NCBI RefSeq assembly: GCF_015163075.1
Contig: NZ_JADDXU010000002.1
Location: 806,001 to 870,000, forward strand
Origin: Streptomyces justiciae
GTDB taxonomy: Bacteria > Actinomycetota > Actinomycetes > Streptomycetales > Streptomycetaceae
Direction of reading: 5' to 3'
DNA: 64,000 bases
The notes under the pieces are model-generated. The model worked only from the letters and a program-made list of their open reading frames with translations. It made no database searches and was not told the origin of the DNA. Shown here piece by piece: positions 25,265-33,864 of this stretch (position 1 is its first letter; each line of letters opens with the position of its first letter). The position numbers and the translations under genes were made by a program.

Positions 25265-25330
25265 AGGGGCGCGGGACTGTGTCCATATGCGGCTCCGCCG
25301 CGTGGGCGCGACCAGCCACAACCGGTCCGC
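25265..25330. repeat. Dispersed GC-rich 3'-end element, copy 2
   Basis: Begins AGGGGCGCGGGACTG, contains a perfect hairpin GCGGC-TCC-GCCGC (25289-25301), then GTGGGCGCGACCAGCCAC. It lies just past the 3' end of tuf3, where it may serve as terminator. Confidence 0.7.
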
Positions 25331-25353
25331 AGCCCCCCGCACACCTCAGCCCC

Positions 25354-26523
25354 TCACACGACGGCGGTCACGGTCCCAGCCCCTACGGTCCGACCACCCT
25401 CACGAATGGCGAACCCAAGACCGGGCTCCAACGGCACCTCCCGCCCCAGCTCAACGGTCATCGCAACCGTCTCCCCAGGCCGAGCGACTCCCACCTCACC
25501 AAGGTCCACATCCCCCACCACATCCGCGGTCCGGATGTAGAACTGCGGCCGATACCCCGTCGCGACCGGCGTCGTACGCCCACCCTCACGCGAGGACAAC
25601 ACGTACACCTGCGCCGTGAACCGCCGTCGCGGCTCGACGGAACCCGGCGCGGCAACAACGTGCCCACGCCGTACGGCATCCCGCGGAACCCCGCGGAGCA
25701 GCAACGCCACGTTGTCCCCGGCCTGCGCCTCCTCCATGGGCTTGCCGAACGTCTCCAGGCCGGTGACCACGGTGTCCACGGAGGCACCGAGCACTTCGAC
25801 CCGGTCACCCACCTTCACGATCCCCCGCTCGACCGCACCGGTGACCACCGTCCCCCGGCCGGTGATGGTGAGCACGTTCTCGACGGGCAGCAGGAACGGC
25901 GCGTCCAAGTACCGCTCCGGCATGGGCACATACGTGTCCACCGCGTCGAGCAGCGCCTCGATGGACGCCGTCCACCGCGGGTCGCCCTCCAGCGCCTTGA
26001 GTCCGGAGACCCGTACGACAGGGACCGTGTCCCCGCCGTAGCCCTGCGAGGTGAGCAGGTCGCGGACCTCCAGCTCGACGAGGTCGATGAGCTCCTCGTC
26101 GCCCGCGTCGGCCTTGTTGAGGGCGACGACGATGTGGTCGACGCCCACCTGCCGGGCGAGCAGGACGTGTTCGGCGGTCTGCGGCATGATCCCGTCGAGC
26201 GCGGAGACGACGAGGATCGCCCCGTCGAGCTGGGCGGCGCCGGTGACCATGTTCTTGACGTAGTCGGCATGGCCCGGCATGTCCACGTGGGCGTAGTGCC
26301 GGGTGTCGGTCTCGTACTCGACGTGCGCGATGTTGATGGTGATGCCGCGCGCCGCCTCCTCCGGGGCCCGGTCGATGCGGTCGAACGGGACGAAGGTGCC
26401 GGCGCCGCGGTCGGCGAGGACCTTGGTGATGGCGGCGGTCAGGGTGGTCTTGCCGTGGTCGACATGACCCATGGTGCCGATGTTCAGATGTGGTTTGGTG
26501 CGCACGTATGCCGTCTTGGGCAT
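25354..26523 (-). CDS. tuf3: Divergent elongation factor Tu (EF-Tu3 type)
   Basis: 389 residues, slightly shorter than the usual 397. GTPase motifs GHVDHGKT (19-26), RGITI, DMPGH (81-85) and NKAD are intact; domains 2 and 3 are complete. The usual DCPGH cysteine is methionine (M82). The overall divergence, and recalled synteny with S. coelicolor SCO1321, identify it as tuf3 rather than the housekeeping tuf1. In S. coelicolor, tuf3 is dispensable and under positive stringent control. GAGG lies about 8 nt upstream of ATG. It is not linked to a ribosomal-protein operon, and the leader is long and structured. Confidence 0.92.
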   Translation of the reverse strand: MPKTAYVRTKPHLNIGTMGHVDHGKTTLTAAITKVLADRGAGTFVPFDRIDRAPEEAARGITINIAHVEYETDTRHYAHVDMPGHADYVKNMVTGAAQLDGAILVVSALDGIMPQTAEHVLLARQVGVDHIVVALNKADAGDEELIDLVELEVRDLLTSQGYGGDTVPVVRVSGLKALEGDPRWTASIEALLDAVDTYVPMPERYLDAPFLLPVENVLTITGRGTVVTGAVERGIVKVGDRVEVLGASVDTVVTGLETFGKPMEEAQAGDNVALLLRGVPRDAVRRGHVVAAPGSVEPRRRFTAQVYVLSSREGGRTTPVATGYRPQFYIRTADVVGDVDLGEVGVARPGETVAMTVELGREVPLEPGLGFAIREGGRTVGAGTVTAVV

Positions 26524-26558
26524 GGCTGTACCTCGAAGTCTCTTCGTCAGGAAAGCGG

Positions 26559-26597
26559 GGACCCCAAGGACTTGCCGACCCTCCCCCTGCGGGGTCC
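26559..26597 (-). promoter_or_regulatory. Inverted repeat in the tuf3 leader
   Basis: GGACCCC (26559-26565) pairs perfectly with GGGGTCC (26591-26597) across a 25-nt loop, about 35 nt upstream of the tuf3 ATG. Could shape the leader RNA. Confidence 0.4.
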
Positions 26598-26672
26598 GCC
26601 GGACGATCCGGAGAGGGTCAGCTTCGGGCGCCGTCGACGGCTGTCAGGAAGACGGGAACGGCAGCCTTCGGC

Positions 26673-26692
26673 GCATCCGCGACTGCGGATGC
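26673..26692 (-). promoter_or_regulatory. Perfect hairpin in the tuf3 leader
   Basis: GCATCCGC-GACT-GCGGATGC, 8-bp stem and 4-nt loop. If the tuf3 promoter at 26727-26756 is right, the hairpin lies near the transcript 5' end. It could alternatively terminate the AlkD-like gene, whose stop is 87 bp away, but no T-run follows. Confidence 0.45.
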
Positions 26693-26726
26693 TGCGAGGA
26701 GGAAGGCGTGCCGGAACATGGCGTCG

Positions 26727-26756
26727 ATCATTGCCGACACCCGGCCCGACGTCGAA
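26727..26756 (-). promoter_or_regulatory. Candidate tuf3 promoter
   Basis: Minus strand TTCGAC (26751-26756), 18 nt, AATGAT (26727-26732). It predicts a leader of about 195 nt containing both hairpins. Confidence 0.4.
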
Positions 26757-26778
26757 CGATTTTTCCCCGTACGGGACT

Positions 26779-27501
26779 TCACGCCCCGATGTTCTTCAAC
26801 GCCTCCCGCACCGACAGCGGCGCGAAGCGGCCCTTCTCCCGCGCGAGGAAGCCGCGCACGGCCTCCGGGTCGGTCTTGGCGTACTCGCGCAGTGCCCAGC
26901 CGATCGCCTTGCGGATGAAGAAGTCGGGGCGTCCGGACTGGTGGAGGCAGTAGGTGAAGAGGCGTTCGGTGTCGGTGCGTTCCTTGTAGCGGAGCTGGTG
27001 GAGGAGCGCGGTACGGGCGATCCACAGGTCGTCGTCGACGATCCAGGCGTCCATGTCCGCCTTGAGCGCCGGGTCGGCGGCGACGAGGGCGCCGACGACG
27101 TGAGCGGCCAGCAGGTCCACGGTGTCCCACCAGGGGACCGTGGAGACCAGGTGCCGGGCCACGGGCAGGAAGCCGGACGACAGCACGCGCGCGTGGCGGC
27201 GCAGATAGTCGACGGCGAAGTACTGGTACTCGCGCTCGGGCAGCCGCCAGCAGCGCAGCGCGACGGCCGTGCAGTCGGCCTCGTCGGGCCGCGGCATGCC
27301 CTCCACGACGGTGCGGGAAAGGGCCCGGCGAACGGGGGTGGTGAGGCCGAGGAAGGGGGCGACGTCCTTCATGTACGCGCGCATGGGCTCGGCCCGCGCG
27401 GGGTCGGCCGCGGCCCCGTAGGTGGCCGTGAGCCGCTCCAGCACGGTGTCGGCAAGAGTGCTGCGCGGCAGTGAGGGAGATCCCACACCTGTGACGCTCA
27501 T
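26779..27501 (-). CDS. AlkD-like DNA alkylation repair protein
   Basis: 240 residues of helical HEAT-like repeats (ERLTATYGAAADPARAEPMRAYMKD start; VPWWDTVDLLAAHVVG; WIARTALLHQLRYKERTD; FFIRKAIGWALREYAKTDPEAVRGFL), the DNA-alkylation-repair signature. Members excise N3/N7-alkylated bases. ATG at 27501 (MSVTGV) has TATGGT seven bases upstream, compatible with a leaderless start; upstream ATG/GTG at 27513 and 27528 are possible. Divergent from the VTT protein gene. Confidence 0.85.
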   Translation of the reverse strand: MSVTGVGSPSLPRSTLADTVLERLTATYGAAADPARAEPMRAYMKDVAPFLGLTTPVRRALSRTVVEGMPRPDEADCTAVALRCWRLPEREYQYFAVDYLRRHARVLSSGFLPVARHLVSTVPWWDTVDLLAAHVVGALVAADPALKADMDAWIVDDDLWIARTALLHQLRYKERTDTERLFTYCLHQSGRPDFFIRKAIGWALREYAKTDPEAVRGFLAREKGRFAPLSVREALKNIGA

Positions 27502-27550
27502 GAGACGAACCATACGGCGATCACACACATCGGTCGGTTAGTGTCACCGG

Positions 27551-28318
27551 ATGCTCGATGCCACCACCCGCTCTGGCGGCACCGCCACGGCCACTCCCCC
27601 GGCCACCGCCACGGAGCTCGCGCTCACCGCACCCCTGCCGGTCGGTCTCGCTGCCCGCTGCTCCAGAGTGCTGCTCTCGCCCTGGTCACGGCTGTCCCTG
27701 CTCGTCGCCCTGCTCGTGGCTGCGGGGGCGACCGTGCTGCTGTTCGAGCCACAGCGGCTGCTGGCGGACGGCTGGCCACCCCAGCTGGGCGGGGCCGCGG
27801 CGGCCCTGGTCTTCGCGGCGGCGTACGGCCTGTGCACGGTGGCGTTCGTACCGCGCCCCCTGCTGAACCTGGCCGCGGGCGCCCTCTTCGGCACCCAGCT
27901 GGGGCTGGGCGCCGCCCTCGGGGGCACGGTGCTCGGGGCCGGCATCTCCTTCGCCCTCGGCCGCATCCTCGGCCAGGACGCCCTGCGTCCACTGCTGCGG
28001 GGCCGCTGGCTGAAGGCGGCCGACGGCCAGCTGAGCCGGCACGGCTTCCGCTCGATGCTGGCGGTGCGGCTGTTCCCCGGCGTGCCTTTCGCCGCCGCGA
28101 ACTACTGCGCCGCGGTCTCCCGCATGGGCTACGTCCCGTTCCTGTTGGCGACGGCCCTGGGCTCGATACCGAACACGGCGGCGTACGTGGTGGCGGGGGC
28201 CCGCGCGTCGACACCGACGTCCCCGGCCTTCCTCATCGCCATGGCCGCGATCGCCGTACCAGCACTGGTGGGGGCAGCGGTGGCCTGGCGCAAGCGCCAT
28301 CACTTGCGGAGCCGCTGA
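27551..28318 (+). CDS. TVP38/TMEM64-family (VTT) membrane protein
   Basis: 255 residues. An Ala/Thr-rich cytosolic N-terminus, then helices and the VTT core: FVPRPLLNLAAGALFGTQLGLGAALGGTVLGAGISFALGR and RLFPGVPFAAANYCAAVSRMGY, GSIPNTAAYVVAG. Distantly related to DedA, possibly a lipid scramblase-like protein. A TAGTGT six bases upstream suggests a leaderless ATG. The dispersed GC-rich element follows the stop. Confidence 0.85.
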   Translation: MLDATTRSGGTATATPPATATELALTAPLPVGLAARCSRVLLSPWSRLSLLVALLVAAGATVLLFEPQRLLADGWPPQLGGAAAALVFAAAYGLCTVAFVPRPLLNLAAGALFGTQLGLGAALGGTVLGAGISFALGRILGQDALRPLLRGRWLKAADGQLSRHGFRSMLAVRLFPGVPFAAANYCAAVSRMGYVPFLLATALGSIPNTAAYVVAGARASTPTSPAFLIAMAAIAVPALVGAAVAWRKRHHLRSR

Positions 28319-28345
28319 AAACACCGGGCGCGCGGGACGCAGGTC

Positions 28346-28402
28346 AGGGGCGCGGGGCTGTATCGATTTGCGGCTCCGCCGCGTGGGCGCGACCAGCCCC
28401 CA
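28346..28402. repeat. Dispersed GC-rich 3'-end element, copy 3
   Basis: AGGGGCGCGGGGCTG, then GCGGC-TCC-GCCGC hairpin (28370-28382) and GTGGGCGCGACCAGCCCCC. It lies between the convergent VTT and thiolase genes, as expected for a bidirectional terminator. Confidence 0.7.
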
Positions 28403-28417
28403 CGCACCCGCACCCGC

Positions 28418-29587
28418 TCAAACAGCCTCAAGCACCATGGCGTTGGCGAGCCCACCCGCCTCACACATGGTCTGCAACGCATACCGCGCCCCGCGTTCCC
28501 GCATCGCATGCACGAGCGTCGTCGTCAGCCGCGTACCGCTGGCCCCCAACGGATGCCCGATAGCGATCGCACCCCCGTGCACATTCACCTTCCCCAGATC
28601 CGCCCCGGTCTCCTGCTGCCAAGCCAACACCACGCTGGAGAACGCCTCGTTGACCTCGAACAGGTCGATGTCGTCCAGCGACAGTGAGGCCCGCCGCAAC
28701 ACCTTCTCCGTGGCCGGGATGACCCCGGTCAGCATCAGCAGCGGGTCCGAGCCGGTCACGGCGAAGCTGTGCAGTCGCGCCAGCGGCCGCAGCCCAAGAC
28801 GGGCAGCCGTCTCACTGGACGTGATCAGCACGGCCGACGCCCCGTCGTTGATCGGGCTCGCGTTGCCCGCCGTGACGTTCCACTCGATCTGCGGGAACCG
28901 CTCGGCGAAGGCGGGGTCGTAGTAGGCGGGCTTGAGGCCGGCGAGGATCTCGGTCGTGCTGGACGGTCGTACGCACTCGTCCCGCGCCACCCCGTCCAGC
29001 GGAGCCACCTCCGCGTCGAAGAGGCCCGCGGACCACGCCTCGGCCGCCTTGTGGTGCGAGGACACCGCGAAGGCGTCCATCTGCTCACGCGTGATCGACC
29101 ACTTGGCCGAGATGAGTTCGGCGCTGATGCCCTGCGGGACGAGCCCCTCGGGGAAGCGCTCGGCGACTCCGGGGCCGAAGGGGTCCTTGCCGGGCGGCAC
29201 GTTGGACCACATCGGCACGCGGCTCATCGACTCCACGCCACAGGCCACGACGAGGTCGTACGCGCCCGCCATCACGCCCTGCGCGGCGAAGTGCACGGCC
29301 TGCTGGGAGGAGCCGCACTGGCGGTCCACGGTGGTCGCCGGGACCGTCTCCGGGAAGCCCGCCGACAGGGCGGCGTAGCGGGTGGTGTTCATGGCCTGCT
29401 CGCCGACCTGGTCGACGGTGCCGCCGATGACGTCGTCGATCAGCGCGGGGTCGACGCCGGAGCGCTCGACGAGGGTGCGCAGGGTGTGGGCGAGGAGCTC
29501 GACGGGGTGGACGTGCGCGAGGGAGCCGTTCGGCTTGCCCTTGCCTATGGGGGTGCGTACGGCTTCGACGATCACTGCGTCACGCAT
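28418..29587 (-). CDS. Acetyl-CoA acetyltransferase (thiolase)
   Basis: 389 residues. Nucleophile C91 (DRQCGSSQQ), base H345 (AIGHPLGASG) and C375 (CEAGG) form the complete thiolase triad. Catalyses reversible acyl-CoA thiolysis/condensation in fatty-acid or aromatic catabolism; no dehydrogenase or hydratase partner is adjacent. GGAGG precedes the ATG. Divergent from an HxlR regulator with an inverted repeat between them. Confidence 0.92.
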   Translation of the reverse strand: MRDAVIVEAVRTPIGKGKPNGSLAHVHPVELLAHTLRTLVERSGVDPALIDDVIGGTVDQVGEQAMNTTRYAALSAGFPETVPATTVDRQCGSSQQAVHFAAQGVMAGAYDLVVACGVESMSRVPMWSNVPPGKDPFGPGVAERFPEGLVPQGISAELISAKWSITREQMDAFAVSSHHKAAEAWSAGLFDAEVAPLDGVARDECVRPSSTTEILAGLKPAYYDPAFAERFPQIEWNVTAGNASPINDGASAVLITSSETAARLGLRPLARLHSFAVTGSDPLLMLTGVIPATEKVLRRASLSLDDIDLFEVNEAFSSVVLAWQQETGADLGKVNVHGGAIAIGHPLGASGTRLTTTLVHAMRERGARYALQTMCEAGGLANAMVLEAV

Positions 29588-29633
29588 GGTGCGGCCTCCG
29601 CGGTCACCAGACAGCTACCGGTCAGTAGGAAAT

Positions 29634-29661
29634 CCAAACTCACCATAGCTCCGTGAGTTGG
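29634..29661. promoter_or_regulatory. Candidate HxlR operator
   Basis: CCAAACTCAC (29634-29643) and GTGAGTTGG (29653-29661) form an inverted repeat with one extra A, centred between thiolase and hxlR and just upstream of the hxlR -10. Confidence 0.6.
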
Positions 29662-29678
29662 AAAATCAAACCCTCCCC

Positions 29679-29684
29679 TAGAAT
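29679..29684 (+). promoter_or_regulatory. -10 box for leaderless hxlR transcript
   Basis: TAGAAT followed by seven bases and the ATG at 29692. A GAGTTG at 29655-29660 gives an 18-nt spacer and overlaps the operator. Confidence 0.5.
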
Positions 29685-29691
29685 CGGGCTC

Positions 29692-30162
29692 ATGGCCGCC
29701 ACCAAAGACCCGCGCCCCTGTTCCATCGCCGACGCCCTGGCGCTCGTCGGCGAGAAGTACTCGCTGCTCGTCCTGCGCGAGGTGTGCCTGGGCAACGGCC
29801 GCTTCGACCAGCTGGTGCGCAACATCGGCGCCCCGCGCGACATCCTCGCGACCCGCCTGCGCCGGCTCGTCGACGCCGGCATCCTGACGAAGCGTGCCTA
29901 CAGCGAGCGGCCGCAGCGTTTCGAGTACCGGCCCACTCGGGCGGGCCTGGAGCTGGAGCCGGTTCTGGTGACCCTCATGGCCTGGGGCGACCGGCATCTG
30001 CGCGAGGACGACAACCGGCCGATGGTCGTCGAGCACGCGTGCGGCAACGAACTGCTCCCGGTCGTCGTCTGCCAGGCCTGCGGCGACGCCGTGCGCCACG
30101 AGGACCTGAGCGCCCATCCGCAGGCTCCGGGCTGGACGGTGGCGGGGCCGACGGCGGCGTGA
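29692..30162 (+). CDS. HxlR-family transcriptional regulator
   Basis: 156 residues. Winged helix of the HxlR type: CSIADALALVGEKYSLLVLREVCLG, then FDQLVRNIGAPRDILATRLRRLVDAGIL and a wing (RPQRFEYRPTRAGLEL). C-terminal CGNELLPVVVCQACGDAV has two CxxC-like cysteines (CQAC), possibly metal- or redox-sensitive. Probably controls itself and the divergent thiolase through the inverted repeat between them. Confidence 0.9.
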   Translation: MAATKDPRPCSIADALALVGEKYSLLVLREVCLGNGRFDQLVRNIGAPRDILATRLRRLVDAGILTKRAYSERPQRFEYRPTRAGLELEPVLVTLMAWGDRHLREDDNRPMVVEHACGNELLPVVVCQACGDAVRHEDLSAHPQAPGWTVAGPTAA

Positions 30163-30174
30163 GGACGCGGCCGG

Positions 30175-30963
30175 TCAGCGGTGTGCGCGGCAGAACGCGC
30201 GGACGGCCTGGTTGAAGCGCTCGGGTGCCTGGAGGTTGCTGACATGCCCCGCGCCGGGCAGCACCACCAGCTCCGTGTCCGGGATCGCCGCCTCGAAGGC
30301 GCGGGCGACCTCCAGGGGTGACCGCACGTCGAGTTCGCCCCACAGGAGCAGGGTCGGCACCCCGATCTGCGGCAGCAGGTCTCGTTGGTCCGCCTCGGCC
30401 ATCAGGAGCAGCTGCGCCCCCATGGTGGCCTGGCGCACGTCCCGCGCCATCGCGTCGAGCATCGGCACGTACTCGGGCGGTGGCTCTCCCGCGAACAGTC
30501 CCGGCAGCGTCGGGTCGAACTCCTCCGGCGGTACCGCGAGCATCCGCCGCGCGCCTTCGACCCGCAGGGCCACCTCCTCGGGCGGCAGCGAGCCCCTCCA
30601 GCCGGCGTAGGTGTCGGCCAACAGCAGGGTCTTCACCAGCTCCGGACGGTGCCGGTACAGCTCCAGCACGACCGTTCCGCCCCAGGAGAGTCCGCCGACG
30701 TGGGCGGGACCGAGTCCCACGTCCTCGATCACCGCGGCGAGACAGAGGGCGTAGTCCGCGAGGGTGAAGCCGGCAGGCAGGTCGGAGGAACGTCCGGCGC
30801 CCGGCTCGTCCCAGGCCACGACCGTGAACTCGTCGGCCAGTCCGGTCAGCTGCGGCCGCCATATCCGCGCGGCGTCCCCGGCGCCGTGCGCGAGGACCAG
30901 CGGAGGTCCCTGGCCGACGCGGTCGTAGGCGATCTCCACGCCGCCCACCTGCACCGTCGCCAT
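30175..30963 (-). CDS. Alpha/beta-fold hydrolase
   Basis: 262 residues, one alpha/beta hydrolase domain. Oxyanion HGAGDAA, nucleophile GLSWGG, acid in WGELDVRSP and histidine GAGHVSNL are all present. Similar to 3-oxoadipate enol-lactonase and haloperoxidase-type hydrolases, but the substrate cannot be assigned. Convergent with hxlR, 12 bp apart. Confidence 0.85.
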   Translation of the reverse strand: MATVQVGGVEIAYDRVGQGPPLVLAHGAGDAARIWRPQLTGLADEFTVVAWDEPGAGRSSDLPAGFTLADYALCLAAVIEDVGLGPAHVGGLSWGGTVVLELYRHRPELVKTLLLADTYAGWRGSLPPEEVALRVEGARRMLAVPPEEFDPTLPGLFAGEPPPEYVPMLDAMARDVRQATMGAQLLLMAEADQRDLLPQIGVPTLLLWGELDVRSPLEVARAFEAAIPDTELVVLPGAGHVSNLQAPERFNQAVRAFCRAHR

Positions 30964-31013
30964 GACTCCAGGCTAGACGCGGCCACCGCCGATGTCGCGA
31001 CGGACCGGGATTC

Positions 31014-31724
31014 TCAGGCGCCCCGGTAGACGTCCAACCGCCCGCACATCCCGAACTTGCCGCGCTCCGAGGGCTGTTCGGACCGTACGACGGCGTCCGC
31101 GAGGTGGGAGAGGTCGCCCCTCTCCAGACGGTCGAGCTGCTCCTCCGTGGCCGCGGCGGCGGCCGCGGCACCGGCACGCCAGCGCTCCCGCCAGTCAGCC
31201 AGCCGAGGCCGTACGAGGGCGGCCGCGGCCCGGTGGAACGCGGCCAGCGCCTCCGGGCCCTCCGCCTCCCGCAGCAGCCGGTACCCCTCCAGGGCGAGGT
31301 CGCGCCGGGCCCGGGCGATCCGCTCCCGTTCCGCCTCGGGCGCGTCCGCCGGGATCGTGGTCGCGGCGGCGTACGTCTCCGGGTCGGTCAGGTACTCCGG
31401 GGGCAGCGTCAGCACCGCGTCGCCCGCCTCCGGCAGCCCGCTGTTCTGCATGAGGACGGTGATGCGCAGCTCGCCCTCGTTGACCAGCCGGTGGACGGTG
31501 CCCGGCGTGAACCGGGCGACCGTGCCGGGTACGAGGGGCGTGACCTCGTACCCGGCCGTCGTGAGGGTCTGCACGGCACCCCGGCCGCCGGTGACGACGT
31601 ACGCCTCCGAACAGGTCAGGTGCACATGGGGCGTTCCGCCGTGCAGGCCGTCGGCGGCGGGCCAGTCGTAGACGCACAGGTGCGACACGGCGACCCCGCC
31701 GGGGAGCCCTTCGTAGGAGGTCAC
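31014..31724 (-). CDS. Cupin-domain protein, third gene of a sugar-type cassette
   Basis: 236 residues. N-terminal cupin (GGTPHVHLTCSEAYVVTGGRG, PGTVARFTPGTVHRLVN) with likely metal-binding histidines, followed by a helical C-terminal half (EAERERIARARRDLALEGYRLLREAEG). GTG at 31724 overlaps the stop of the upstream DUF6807 gene (GTGA). Possible sugar epimerase/isomerase or binding role, not demonstrated. Confidence 0.8.
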   Translation of the reverse strand: MTSYEGLPGGVAVSHLCVYDWPAADGLHGGTPHVHLTCSEAYVVTGGRGAVQTLTTAGYEVTPLVPGTVARFTPGTVHRLVNEGELRITVLMQNSGLPEAGDAVLTLPPEYLTDPETYAAATTIPADAPEAERERIARARRDLALEGYRLLREAEGPEALAAFHRAAAALVRPRLADWRERWRAGAAAAAAATEEQLDRLERGDLSHLADAVVRSEQPSERGKFGMCGRLDVYRGA

Positions 31725-32647
31725 CAGGGGTGGGTCTCCAGGTACTTGGCGATCTCCTCGCGCTGCCAGGCGCCGTCGGCGACGACGACGCGGTAGCGGC
31801 GGGTGAGGGTGGCGCCGGGGGCGAGTGCGAGTTCGTCGTAGAAGGCCCAGGAGGGGGCCACGCCGGCGAACGGGTCGTTGCGGACGAACCAGTGGGCCGG
31901 GTGGGCGCCCTGGGTGCCGAGGTGGTCGTTCTCGGGGGCGTGCTCGAAGACGAGGGTGGCGTGGCCGTCGGTGCCGTCGTGCTCGCCGGAGAAGGCCAGC
32001 CAGGGGGCCTGCGCGCCGAGCAGGCCGGGGCCCTCGGCGTCCGGGGCGGTGATCCGGCCGTCCCGGAAGGCGCGCGGGCCGCGCCAGAACAGGCCGGTGT
32101 ACCCGGCGAGTTCGCGTCCGGCGGTGGTCGGGCTGCCGAAGAGCAGCGGCTCGTCGCGCCGGTTGGTGATGGCGCTCGTCCAGGTCAGCGCCCAGGAGCC
32201 GGACTCGGCGTCGACGTCGTGGATCTCGATCCGGCGCCGCTCGTCGGCCCACAGCTCGCCGCTGTAGGGGTGCCAGGTGAGGCGCTCGGCGATGACGACC
32301 CGGTCGTCGTGCGCGGCGAGCTCGTCGAAGGCGACGTGGGCCATCGAGCCGACCCGCTCGGGGAGTTCGAGGTAGCCCTCGCCGTGCACGTAGGAGTTGC
32401 CGCCCCACAGGTTGGCGCCCGAGACATGGGACGCGGTCAGGGACAGGCCCTTGTGCCAGCGGTGGTCGTTGGGGCGGTAGTCGGTGACGACGTCCCCGGC
32501 CAGGGTCCGCAGCGGGTGGATGTACGGCTTGGGCGCCTCCCAGGCCGCCTCCGGGCGGTAGACGTACGCGAGCAGCTCGACGCCGGTGGCGGGGTCGGTG
32601 ACGGTGATGCGGTCGCCGTGCGCGTGGACGATGCGCAGCGCGCTCAT
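31721..32647 (-). CDS. DUF6807/PmoA-family protein
   Basis: 308 residues. Family hallmarks YRPEAAWEAPKPYIHPLRTLAGDVVTDYRPNDHRWHKGL and HVSGANLWGGNSYVHGEGY, with many conserved histidines in a galactose-mutarotase-like beta-sandwich. The molecular function is unknown; relatives cluster with oxidoreductases of sugar catabolism, as here. ATGA overlap with the upstream oxidoreductase. Confidence 0.82.
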   Translation of the reverse strand: MSALRIVHAHGDRITVTDPATGVELLAYVYRPEAAWEAPKPYIHPLRTLAGDVVTDYRPNDHRWHKGLSLTASHVSGANLWGGNSYVHGEGYLELPERVGSMAHVAFDELAAHDDRVVIAERLTWHPYSGELWADERRRIEIHDVDAESGSWALTWTSAITNRRDEPLLFGSPTTAGRELAGYTGLFWRGPRAFRDGRITAPDAEGPGLLGAQAPWLAFSGEHDGTDGHATLVFEHAPENDHLGTQGAHPAHWFVRNDPFAGVAPSWAFYDELALAPGATLTRRYRVVVADGAWQREEIAKYLETHPW

Positions 32648-33804
32648 ACGGGCACCTCCTCGCCGACGGCGGGGGCGGTGGCCGCGGGGGCCCAGCCGGG
32701 CGCGTTCCCGTGCATGGCCGTGTAGAACGGGTCGCCGGGGCCGATCTCGCCGGCCTTCACCGTGGCGTCCGTGAACGCCGACTTGTAGAGCGCGGCGACC
32801 AGTTCGAGGCTGGTGCGCCCGTCGGCGCCGCTGCTGCGCGGGCGTTCGCCGGCCCGCATGCTGGCGACGAGTTCGCGCAGCTGCTCCAGGTGCGAGCTGG
32901 GCACGTCCGGGCCGAAGTCCCGCCAGGTGTCGGCCTCCTCGCCCGGCACGCCCGCGGCCGGTGTGATGTGCCAGTTCGCGTTGGAGTGGCCGTACAGGTG
33001 GGTGAGTTCGACGGTCGCGCGCTCGCAGTCGATGCGGATGCGGCTGACCTCGTCGGGGCTCAGGACGCTGTTCACGATCGTGGCCATGGTGCCGTTCGCG
33101 AAGCGGACCAGGGCGGTGGAGACGTCCTCGGTCTCCACGTCGTGCACCAGCCGCGCGGCCATGGCGCGCACCTCGCTCCACGGGCCCAGCAGGTCCAGCA
33201 TGAGGTCCATCTGGTGGATGCCGTGGCCCATGGCCGGACCGCCGCCCTCGGTCGCCCAGCGGCCACGCCAGGGCACGGAGTAGTAGGCGGTGTCGCGGTA
33301 CCAGGTGGTCTGGCAGTGGGCGACGAGCGGTCTGCCGAGGGCTCCCTCGGCGAGCAGACGGCTCACATGGCGGGTTCCTGAACCGAATCGGTGCTGGAAA
33401 ACGATGGAGGAGTATGGACCGTTCTCCACACCCTCTTCCGCCTCCACGGCGGCGTAGTCGGCCAGCGTCGGCACCGGCGGCTTCTCGCACCAGACCCAGG
33501 CCCCGGCGCGCAGCGCGGCGATGCTCTGCTCGCGGTGCAGGGTGGGCGGGGTGCAGATGGTGACCAGGTCGGGCCGCTGTTCGCGCAGCATGCGGTCGAG
33601 GTCGGTGTAGGCGTGCGGGATGCCGCCCGCCGTGCAGAACTCCTCGACGGCCGTGGCATCGATGTCGACCGCGGCGACCACCTCGGTCTCGCCCTCCTCG
33701 GCGAGCTCGGCCAGCGCGGGCAGATGGGAGCCGCGCGCGATGGCGCCGGTGCCGATGACGGCCGCGCGGATACGGCGACCTTCGAAGGGAGTGAGGGGGG
33801 ACAT
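32644..33804 (-). CDS. Gfo/Idh/MocA-family oxidoreductase, first gene of the cassette
   Basis: 386 residues. NAD(P)-binding VIGTGAIARGSHLPAL, catalytic-region CEKPPVPTLADYAAVEAEEG and a C-terminal alpha/beta domain. Expected to oxidise a sugar or cyclitol. ATG at 33804 (MSPLTPFEG) has GAGGAG about 14 nt upstream; an in-frame GTG at 33819 is an alternative. It leads a tightly coupled three-gene operon running to 31014. A LacI-type palindrome lies about 60 bp upstream. Confidence 0.87.
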   Translation of the reverse strand: MSPLTPFEGRRIRAAVIGTGAIARGSHLPALAELAEEGETEVVAAVDIDATAVEEFCTAGGIPHAYTDLDRMLREQRPDLVTICTPPTLHREQSIAALRAGAWVWCEKPPVPTLADYAAVEAEEGVENGPYSSIVFQHRFGSGTRHVSRLLAEGALGRPLVAHCQTTWYRDTAYYSVPWRGRWATEGGGPAMGHGIHQMDLMLDLLGPWSEVRAMAARLVHDVETEDVSTALVRFANGTMATIVNSVLSPDEVSRIRIDCERATVELTHLYGHSNANWHITPAAGVPGEEADTWRDFGPDVPSSHLEQLRELVASMRAGERPRSSGADGRTSLELVAALYKSAFTDATVKAGEIGPGDPFYTAMHGNAPGWAPAATAPAVGEEVPV

Positions 33805-33864
33805 GGGCGTGATCAGCACTCCTCTTACGAACGGCGGACAGCGCCGACGCCTGCCACCCGACCA

